From the NCBI GenBank assembly GCA_947627685.1, contig CANQWZ010000001.1, forward strand, positions 1 to 52,198: a stretch of DNA of 52,198 nt, read 5' to 3'. The DNA comes from an uncultured Bacilli bacterium (GTDB lineage Bacteria > Bacillota_I > Bacilli_A > ML615J-28 > CAG-313). A model generated the notes under the pieces. That model did no database searches and was not told the DNA's origin. It saw only the letters and a list, made by a program, of their open reading frames with translations. The position numbers and the translations under genes are program-made. Each line of letters starts with the position of its first letter. Position 1 is the stretch's first letter. Positions 45,635-52,198 of the stretch are shown in pieces.

Positions 45635-46244
45635 AAGAAGACAGATAATTTTATTATCATGTATGACAATTATTGTAAGTTTATTATTAATTGTAGCATC
45701 AACCATGGCCCTATTTACTGATGAAGTAAATGTTACTAATCATTTACAAGCAGGAACTTTAAAAATTACTTTAATTAGAGAAAAATTAGTGGCTAAAGTT
45801 CTTGATGATGGCTTATTAATTGACAAAGAAAATCCCGTCGCAAAAGATTTTACCAATAATACGATAGATAATATTTTTGATATAGAAGCAAGTGATAAAC
45901 TAGTCCCCGGTAGCAAATATGAAGCTTTTATGCGCCTAGAAAATAATAGCGATGTAGCTTATGAATACTATTTAGCAATTATCGTAAAAACAACTGATAC
46001 TAATATTGCAAAAGAGCTCAAAGTAACAATCACCAAAGAAGATGATAGCCCTAAGGTTGCATACTTAAATGGAGGCATTACAATTGGTAGTAAAAGTGAA
46101 CCAATTGGTAGAATTACTAAAGGCGGAAAGCAAAAATTTAGTATTGCGGTAGAATTTGCCGCTTTAGCAGATGATGTAAATAATCTTGCGCAAGCAGAAG
46201 ATATTACTTTTGATGTAGTTGTCTATGCTACACAAGCGATATAA
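45627..46244 (+). CDS. TasA/camelysin-like fibre protein with SipW signal
   Basis: The 205-residue protein carries a SipW-type signal: a hydrophobic helix, then ASTMALFTDEVNVTNHLQAG, the pattern in which cleavage falls before the F-T-D segment. The mature part is a TasA-like beta sandwich: the strand GTLKITLI, then KLVPGSKYEAFMRLENNSDVAYEYYLAI and FDVVVYATQ at the end, as in TasA and camelysin-type proteins. It is placed directly after sipW, with AAGGAGG before the ATG. It is probably the main fibre or structural subunit of a biofilm-like matrix; that role is inferred. Confidence 0.87.
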   Translation: MPKRRQIILLSCMTIIVSLLLIVASTMALFTDEVNVTNHLQAGTLKITLIREKLVAKVLDDGLLIDKENPVAKDFTNNTIDNIFDIEASDKLVPGSKYEAFMRLENNSDVAYEYYLAIIVKTTDTNIAKELKVTITKEDDSPKVAYLNGGITIGSKSEPIGRITKGGKQKFSIAVEFAALADDVNNLAQAEDITFDVVVYATQAI

Positions 46245-46265
46245 AAAAATTAAAAGGAGAGAAAA

Positions 46266-49200
46266 ATGAAAACAACTAAAAAAATTTTATTGGGTTCAAT
46301 TCTAACAATCTTACTTTGTACAAGTATGATTGTAGGAGCAACATATGCCCTATTTACTAGTGAATCAAAAAATAATGTGGCTATTACTTCTGGTAAAGTT
46401 GAAGTAGTCGCAAATGTTGTAAAAGATTCATTAAAATTATATTCAGGTTCTTTTAATGAAGATCTAAATGATTATGAATATGTTGAACAAAGTGGTCATT
46501 TTGTTAATGGTGGCAGTGCATCTTTTAGTGAAGATGAAAAATTACAACTAAATAATATTGCCCCTTTAGATAAAGTAAGTTTTGATATTGCTTTAACTAA
46601 CAATTCAACTATTGCCATTAAATATCAAGTACAATTATTAATTGAAAATGATACCAAATTATTTGGTGCCTTAAAGGTAACACTAGAAGGTTTAAAACTA
46701 GTTAATAATGGTAAAACTAATATTTCTAAGTGGTCAGATTCTGTTATGGCTGGTCAAAAAATTGATAATTTAAAAGTTACTATCGAACTACCTGAGGGTA
46801 TAAAGAATGATTATCAAAATGAAGCATGTGATATTGCGATTGTAGTTTACGCTGTACAAAGTAATGCTCATACAACCAATCCTGTTGAAACAGATTTAGA
46901 AACTGCTAAGGAAGTATATATATATAACGAAGATGAACTAATAGCTTTTAGAGATCAAGTTAATAGTGGTGATAACTTCAAAAATAAAACCGTTTATTTA
47001 ATGAACGATTTAAATTTAGTAAATGTTGCTAATTGGGAACCTATTGCTAAATCAGGTGCGGAATTTAATGGTACTTTTGATGGTAAAGATTTTACCATTT
47101 ATAATTTAACTGTTAATAAAGAAAACGAAGACTGTGCCGGTTTATTTGGCTTTACGACAAGTGCAAAATTCCAAAATATCCGTTTTAGTAATGTTGATTT
47201 AACCTCAAGATATTACGCAGGAGCACTTGGTGGTAATTTATATACTTCTAGTATTGAAAATGTACATGTTGAAAACATTAAAATTCACACTTCACACTGG
47301 CTTGGTGGTATCGTTGGTAGTATGTATGGTAATATCACCAATTGTACAGTTAAAGCCTTAGAAGGCGTATGTTTACCTAATAAACCAGATGGCGCAAGTT
47401 ATGATAATGGTGATAAAGCCGGTGGTATTATCGGTCAATTACAAGATAGTGGTAGATATAAAATTGAAAACTGTAAAGTAGAAGATTCAACTATTAGTGC
47501 ATATCGTGATTTAGGTGGTTTAGTAGGATGTGGAACAGGTAGTGCTAAAACTTATAAAAATAATGTTATCAAAAACGTCACTTTAACTATTGATCGCACT
47601 AACGATTATGGTAATAAAGAATTTAATGTAGGTGCTGTAGTAGGACGTAATGATAGTAGTTATAATCAAGATGATGTTTTCGAAAAAAATGAAGAAGAAA
47701 ATGTAACTATTAACTATGTAAATTGTGACTTTGCGAAAAACCATGATGAATGGATTGTATCAAGTGCTAAAACACTTAAGACTTTTGCTAGTTTAGTTAA
47801 TAGTGGTACTACTTTTGATAGAGAAAAAGTAAACCTTGCAACAAACATCGATTTAGAAAATGAAGTTTTTGTACCAATTGGTAATTCAGAGCATCCTTTT
47901 AAAGGTAGTTTTGATGGTAAAATGCATACCATTTATAATTTGGTAATATCAGGAAGTTACGCGGAAAACGGCTGGACTACTAAAGAAAACTATGGTCTAT
48001 TTGGTGCTACAAATGGTGCTACAATTAGTAATTTGACGGTTGAAAATGCTAATTTAAGTGCTCTTTCAGACAGTTCAAGTGTAGGAGTTGTAGTAGGTGG
48101 AGCCCATGTTAGTAAACTTGATAACGTTAATATTAAAGGTCATGTTTTAGTAAGTGGTACAAGTTATGTAGGTGGTATTGTTGGAAAAGCATATTGCAAT
48201 ATGGAAAGTTGCCATGCGGACGTTGATGAGACAAGTTTAGTAACAGTTAATTATCAATATGGTGGCGGTATCATTGGTTTTAATGGTGAAGGTAGTTATA
48301 CAATTAGCAATTGTTCTAGTAATATGAATCTTTTAGCAACACCTCTTGGTTATTCGGGTATTGGTGGTATCATCGGTTGTGTTCAATATGGTACAGTAGT
48401 TGATAGTTGTACAGTATTTGATATAACAATCACGATTTCACGCATCTTTAATGAAGAAAAAGATAATGAAGATAATAGTGGTGTTGGTAGTATTGCGGGA
48501 AGATATACGCATAAAGATGGTGACCCCGTTAAAGTAACAATTCAAAATTGTACCGGAAAAGCCACCATTGATAGTAATTGTGTATATCATCATAATGGCT
48601 TAGTTGGTGTCCAAAAAGGCTATAAAGAAGGCACCATTAATGAACCAGGTAATTTAGTCTTAAAAAATAATACTGTAATAGGTGTTTGGAATAAAGTTAG
48701 ATATGATGAAAACGGTAAATTTTATGTTGATGATAGCACATCTTTAGTTGCTTTTAGTGAAGCTACTAATAAAGGCTATTTCAAAAAAGGTGAAGGAAGA
48801 GCCTTAAATGTTTTCATAACAAAAGATATCAATATGCAAAGTGTTGAATCATTTATGCCAATAAGTGCCCAATGGGTTAATTTAGATGGTCAAAATCATA
48901 CCATTTCTAATTTAACTTGTGGCATGGAAACAACTGGCAAAAGTGGCCTTTTTGGGTATGGCGGCGCTGCTGTTATTAAAGATTTAACACTAGAAAATGT
49001 TACTTGCAAGGGTTCACAAGCAGGAGCTTTTATGGGTCATAGTGCCGATGGTGGTGTTTTAGAAAACTGTGCTTTAAAAGGTAGCATCAATATTATTTAT
49101 GAACAAACTAGTGAAACTTATGGTGGTGTGGGAGCCTTTGTTGGTGTAAGTAGTACTGGTAATGATTATCCAAAACCAAGCTTTACGGATCTTAAAATTT

Positions 49201-49361
49201 TAGAAGGTTGCACAGTTAAACTAGTTACAACCGGCCTTGAAAGCTTATGTATGGGTACATCAAAAGAAGGTCTTCTTGGAAATATCGTAGATAACACAGC
49301 TCAACCTGCTGATGAAAATATTACTACTTATGAAGGTTTTAAAGCAGAACTTGTAGCATAA
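46266..49361 (+). CDS. large SipW-dependent surface protein: TasA-like domain plus three GLUG-repeat modules
   Basis: The 1031-residue protein starts with a SipW signal ending GATYALFTSESKNNVAITSGK. Residues about 30-200 look TasA-like (LNNIAPLDKVSFDIALTNNS; IAIVVYAVQ at the end). Three modules of roughly 280 residues then begin near residues 218, 495 and 825. Each opens with a strand unit (for example YIYNEDELIAFRDQVNSG), then GxFDGKxxTIYNLxV or DGQNHTISNL, then Gly-rich GLUG-type repeats (LGGIVGS, YGGGIIGF, GAFMGHS). GLUG repeats form beta-helices in IgA-protease-like adhesins. No LPXTG or C-terminal helix is seen; attachment probably goes through the TasA-like part. A bidirectional terminator follows. 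Confidence 0.88.
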   Translation: MKTTKKILLGSILTILLCTSMIVGATYALFTSESKNNVAITSGKVEVVANVVKDSLKLYSGSFNEDLNDYEYVEQSGHFVNGGSASFSEDEKLQLNNIAPLDKVSFDIALTNNSTIAIKYQVQLLIENDTKLFGALKVTLEGLKLVNNGKTNISKWSDSVMAGQKIDNLKVTIELPEGIKNDYQNEACDIAIVVYAVQSNAHTTNPVETDLETAKEVYIYNEDELIAFRDQVNSGDNFKNKTVYLMNDLNLVNVANWEPIAKSGAEFNGTFDGKDFTIYNLTVNKENEDCAGLFGFTTSAKFQNIRFSNVDLTSRYYAGALGGNLYTSSIENVHVENIKIHTSHWLGGIVGSMYGNITNCTVKALEGVCLPNKPDGASYDNGDKAGGIIGQLQDSGRYKIENCKVEDSTISAYRDLGGLVGCGTGSAKTYKNNVIKNVTLTIDRTNDYGNKEFNVGAVVGRNDSSYNQDDVFEKNEEENVTINYVNCDFAKNHDEWIVSSAKTLKTFASLVNSGTTFDREKVNLATNIDLENEVFVPIGNSEHPFKGSFDGKMHTIYNLVISGSYAENGWTTKENYGLFGATNGATISNLTVENANLSALSDSSSVGVVVGGAHVSKLDNVNIKGHVLVSGTSYVGGIVGKAYCNMESCHADVDETSLVTVNYQYGGGIIGFNGEGSYTISNCSSNMNLLATPLGYSGIGGIIGCVQYGTVVDSCTVFDITITISRIFNEEKDNEDNSGVGSIAGRYTHKDGDPVKVTIQNCTGKATIDSNCVYHHNGLVGVQKGYKEGTINEPGNLVLKNNTVIGVWNKVRYDENGKFYVDDSTSLVAFSEATNKGYFKKGEGRALNVFITKDINMQSVESFMPISAQWVNLDGQNHTISNLTCGMETTGKSGLFGYGGAAVIKDLTLENVTCKGSQAGAFMGHSADGGVLENCALKGSINIIYEQTSETYGGVGAFVGVSSTGNDYPKPSFTDLKILEGCTVKLVTTGLESLCMGTSKEGLLGNIVDNTAQPADENITTYEGFKAELVA

Positions 49362-49368
49362 AAATAAA

Positions 49369-49404
49369 AATAATAACTCTTAAAAACTTTTAAGAGTTAT
49401 TATT
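49369..49404. terminator. bidirectional terminator
   Basis: A stem of 16 bp (49369-49384 with 49389-49404), core ATAACTCTTAAA against TTTAAGAGTTAT, has A- and T-rich flanks. The stop of the minus-strand Clp gene lies inside it. Confidence 0.92.
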
Positions 49405-51304
49405 TTTTAGTAGATTCTAGTTTATTTTGATCATTATTTAGAATGGCATCTACTAAAACATTTAATATTTTATTAGCCGGGATATCTTTATAATTATCAA
49501 TGTGAAGACCATATTTTTTTATTATTTTATCTAAATGACTAGTATTTTCTTTTCTTACTATTTTCTTAAGCTTGTTAGTGGGGTTTTTAGCATAACTATT
49601 AATAAAGCCAGCTTGATGGGAATCAAAATCATAATTTGCTACGATAAATAAGCAATTAATTAAATAAATTTTACGATCTTTATTATCTAAAAAAAAGGGC
49701 TTTTGAAAAATCATATTAAAGAAATTTTGAATACTTTGATGAGCATGATTAAAGTTTTTTAAATAAACTAAACTCATAGGATATTTTATCAAATGTTCTG
49801 ATAATATACCACCTTGTTCAAAACCAACATAACCTTTAGAAGAACCTATTAAATTATTTAACATAGTCATATCATGATAATTTGCCAAATCAATTTCTAA
49901 ATACATCTCATGTTTAAAACCAAAAACCTTAGTTAAATCTGCCATTAAATCATTACTATTAAAGTCATTTTCGACTAAAATTAAGCCCATATTATTAAGA
50001 GTGGGGTTTAATTCATAACGCTTTATAAAAGTTAGATAGTTAGCCTTTAGCATAGGATAATTAAGCTTTAAAGCCTTCAAATTTTTGAGCGATATCTTTT
50101 TAATACCAGTAGTATCTTCAATAACTTCATCAATTAATTTATCAACGCTTTTATGACAAGTTTTATGCCTTGCGCCAACCTCATCTAAAATATCAATGGC
50201 TTTATCGGGGAAATTTTTATTAACTAAGTAGAATTTAGCATCTTGAATTATTTTCTTTAAATTATTTTTACTATATTTAATTTGATGATACTCTTCATAA
50301 CTTGCTTTAATACCTTCTAAGATTTTATATGTTTCATATTCATTAGGTTCATCAATATAAACATTTTGAAATCTTCTAGTTAAGGCTTTATCTTTTTCAA
50401 TAAAACGATAATACTCATCTAAAGTAGTAGAACCAATTAGTTTAATATCGGATCTTGAAAGGTAAGGTTTTAAAATATTAGCAATATCTAAAGAGCCATC
50501 ATTGGATCCTGCCCCAACAATATTATGAATTTCATCAATAAAAATAATGGCCTTTTCTTTTTTTACATATTCCATAGCTTTAGTAATTTTTTCTTCAAGT
50601 TCACCTCGATATTTAGTACCTGATACGATACTACCTAAATCAAGTTGATAAATGGTTTCATCTTTTAATATTTCTGATAAGCCTTCAATAATGGCGGTTT
50701 TTCCTACCCCCGCATTTCCTACTAGTAAGGGATTATTCTTTTGTTTTTTAGATAAAATATAGATAATTTTTTCAATATAATTACTACGTTTAATGAAAGG
50801 ATGAACTTTTTTTGCTTTAGATAAGTTAGTTAGAAAAGGATAAGGCACAGTGGTAGTGTTTTCTTTATCTTCAAAAAAATTAAAGATTTCTTCAATATCA
50901 ATCATTAAATCTTCTTTATCTAAACCTAATTTTTCAATAATGATGCTTGCTACACTATCTTCCTCTTTTAACATGACATAAAAGATATGTTCATCATAGA
51001 CGTATTTACTGCCTAAATCTTTAGCTAAAGTTTCTGAAAATAAAATAATTTCTTGAAATTTCATACTATAAGTAAGATTTTTATTATCACTTTTGCGAAA
51101 AATAACTAGATTATTAATAATATTTAAAATATCATCATAAGTAATATTTTTTTCTTCAAGTAAAAAATGACAAATAGTATCTTTCTTTTTATACATTGCA
51201 AGTAACAAATGCTCGCTGCCAACAAGTTTTTTATTCAAGCTTTTAGCAATTTGTAAAGCTTCATCAATGATTTCAAGTGCATTTGTACTGAAAGTTTCAA
51301 ACAT
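49400..51304 (-). CDS. ClpC-like AAA+ protein with intact D1 and degenerate D2
   Basis: The 634-residue protein starts at ATG 51304 behind GAGGAGG (frame open 7 codons further). Residues 1-145 are a Clp N domain (FSTNALEIIDEAL, GSEHLLLAM). D1 is complete: Walker A GNAGVGKT (196-203), KYRGELEEK (231-239), Walker B IIFIDE (253-258), GSTT (291-294), Arg finger RR (310-311). The ClpC M-domain coiled coil between D1 and D2 is missing. D2 is recognisable (GSSKGYVGFEQGG, 487-499), but its Walker A position reads LVENDFNSNDLM, its Walker B reads SLVYLKNFNHAH (KN for DE), and the RPEFxNR region and ClpP-binding loop are absent. It therefore has one ATPase site and probably no ClpP partner loop. It lies alone, with no ctsR or mcsAB nearby. 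Confidence 0.88.
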   Translation of the reverse strand: MFETFSTNALEIIDEALQIAKSLNKKLVGSEHLLLAMYKKKDTICHFLLEEKNITYDDILNIINNLVIFRKSDNKNLTYSMKFQEIILFSETLAKDLGSKYVYDEHIFYVMLKEEDSVASIIIEKLGLDKEDLMIDIEEIFNFFEDKENTTTVPYPFLTNLSKAKKVHPFIKRSNYIEKIIYILSKKQKNNPLLVGNAGVGKTAIIEGLSEILKDETIYQLDLGSIVSGTKYRGELEEKITKAMEYVKKEKAIIFIDEIHNIVGAGSNDGSLDIANILKPYLSRSDIKLIGSTTLDEYYRFIEKDKALTRRFQNVYIDEPNEYETYKILEGIKASYEEYHQIKYSKNNLKKIIQDAKFYLVNKNFPDKAIDILDEVGARHKTCHKSVDKLIDEVIEDTTGIKKISLKNLKALKLNYPMLKANYLTFIKRYELNPTLNNMGLILVENDFNSNDLMADLTKVFGFKHEMYLEIDLANYHDMTMLNNLIGSSKGYVGFEQGGILSEHLIKYPMSLVYLKNFNHAHQSIQNFFNMIFQKPFFLDNKDRKIYLINCLFIVANYDFDSHQAGFINSYAKNPTNKLKKIVRKENTSHLDKIIKKYGLHIDNYKDIPANKILNVLVDAILNNDQNKLESTKK

Positions 51305-51481
51305 GTATTCCTCCTCATAATTCAATTACGTACACGCTATTATATGCAAAGATTTAAAAAGATAGACGATTTATCAATTAGTTTAGATGTTGTTATTATG
51401 ATGATTTTTGGCAAATAATTAATTAGGTTTTATCAAAACATTTTAGAAAAAAAATAACTTTAAGTAAGAATATCAAACAAA

Positions 51482-51510
51482 TTGACAATCGTTAATTATT
51501 TTGATATTCT
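51482..51510 (+). promoter_or_regulatory. promoter of hflX
   Basis: TTGACA (51482-51487), 17-base spacer, TATTCT (51505-51510) with TG-A before it. A minus-strand TATAAT at 51339-51344 may serve the Clp gene but has no good -35. The rest of the 51305-51481 gap shows no hairpin or CtsR/CIRCE-type operator. Confidence 0.75.
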
Positions 51511-51536
51511 ATATATATATTCTTGAGGTGATGCTT

Positions 51537-52198
51537 ATGCAAGAAGAAACACAAAAAGTTAAGGCTATCATTGTAGGTATTAATGATACCACTGATGAAC
51601 TTTTTAATTATGAATTGCAAGAGTTAGTAGCTTTATGTGAGGCCTGTAATATTGAGGTTATTGATGAATTTTATCAAAAATTAACGAGCTTTAATAGTGC
51701 TACTTATCTTGGCAAAGGTAAATTACAAGAATTAAAGCAATTAAAAGATACATATAAAATTGAATTAATCGTTTTTTTAGATGAACTAACGCCAGTGCAA
51801 TTACGTAATATTAGTGACGTCTTAGAAGTTGAAATAATTGATAGAACAATGTTAATTTTAGAAATCTTTCAAAAACGCGCGAAGACTAAAGAAGCCATTT
51901 TACAAGTGGAAATTGCTAACCTTAAATATATGTTACCAAGATTAGTTGGTTCATATACCCATCTATCTAGAATAGGCGGGGGCGGCGGTGGAAGTGGCGG
52001 CGCAAGAAGAGGAAGCGGTGAAACTAAACTAGAAGAAGATCGTAGACATATTGAAAGACGCATTAATAAATTATCAGACGAATTAGAAAAAATCGTTGTA
52101 AGCCGTAAAAATGCCCGTAAATTGCGAAATCAAAACGAAATTAAAACCGTTGCCTTTGTTGGATATACTAATGCGGGAAAATCATCAACGATTAATAC
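51537..52198 (+). CDS. hflX: GTPase HflX, cut by the right edge
   Basis: HflX is a ribosome-associated GTPase that splits or rescues stalled ribosomes. About 220 codons are visible with no stop. The N-terminal HflX domain includes SATYLGKGKLQELKQL near residue 57 and VFLDELTPVQLRNI near 79, then the Gly-rich loop before GSGETKLEEDRR near 160, a coiled helix pair, and the start of the G domain with P-loop GYTNAGKSS near 209. The Gly stretch GGGGGGSGG before the GSGETKLE motif is longer than usual. ATG 51537 has GAGGTG at 51525-51530; ATG 51531 is an alternative. Confidence 0.95.
   Translation, partial: MQEETQKVKAIIVGINDTTDELFNYELQELVALCEACNIEVIDEFYQKLTSFNSATYLGKGKLQELKQLKDTYKIELIVFLDELTPVQLRNISDVLEVEIIDRTMLILEIFQKRAKTKEAILQVEIANLKYMLPRLVGSYTHLSRIGGGGGGSGGARRGSGETKLEEDRRHIERRINKLSDELEKIVVSRKNARKLRNQNEIKTVAFVGYTNAGKSSTIN

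Noticed and set aside
51305..51536. CtsR or CIRCE operator upstream of the Clp-like gene
   Set aside because: I found no GGTCAAA direct repeats and no TTAGCACTC/GAGTGCTAA pair.

Overview
This window is AT-rich (roughly 30% GC by eye) bacterial DNA using the standard code: Trp is TGG, and TGA ends genes at 33695-33697 and 34408-34410. Gene content (TrkA/TrkH, RsuA-type pseudouridine synthases, YtfI/YtfJ, YtxK, SipW-type signal peptidase, bL31, GHL10 cell-wall hydrolase) points to a low-GC Bacillota, probably an uncultured Bacilli lineage of the RF39/Erysipelotrichia/Acholeplasma-like type. That placement is inference. No phage, transposon, CRISPR or rRNA is visible.

Layout. (a) 1-12.4 kb: the 3' part of tRNA-Gln, a threefold 100-bp repeat whose units each carry a terminator-like hairpin, a DUF1700/DUF4097-type membrane protein, glyA, then a trkA-trkH-amidase-rsuA-lipoprotein run. 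A convergent aspA-dppA pair and a murA-like gene interrupted by one in-frame stop follow. (b) 12.6-25.1 kb: one 12.5-kb gene for a 4165-residue protein with a CvpA-like four-helix membrane domain and about 3900 residues of degenerate 85-105-residue helical repeats predicted to lie outside the cell. I know no described family with this architecture; it is the most novel object here. (c) 25.2-44.3 kb: mainly housekeeping genes: rpmE, an ABC-F ATPase, aminopeptidases M29 and M18, TspO, GHL10, RsuA-like, HAD, YidD, ytfI-ytfJ, a frameshifted HI0933/BaiN-type flavoprotein, ytxK, an rlmI-like methyltransferase, an AGCS amino-acid symporter, small membrane proteins, a threonine-aldolase-like enzyme and dusB. 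(d) 44.4-49.4 kb: a compact SipW/TasA-type surface-fibre operon ending in a 1031-residue GLUG-repeat adhesin. (e) 49.4-52.2 kb: a ClpC-like protein whose second ATPase domain has lost its catalytic motifs, and the start of hflX, cut by the window edge.

How it fits together: peptidases M55, M29 and M18, the AGCS symporter, aspartate ammonia-lyase, serine hydroxymethyltransferase and a threonine-aldolase-like enzyme suggest reliance on peptides and amino acids. The cell surface is heavily invested in: the giant protein, the SipW operon, GHL10, an amidase and a lipoprotein. Nearly every promoter I can recognise has an extended -10 (TGnTATAAT), often with weak or no -35. Two genes (murA-like and BaiN-like) are each broken by one small lesion, so either recent decay or assembly error should be considered.
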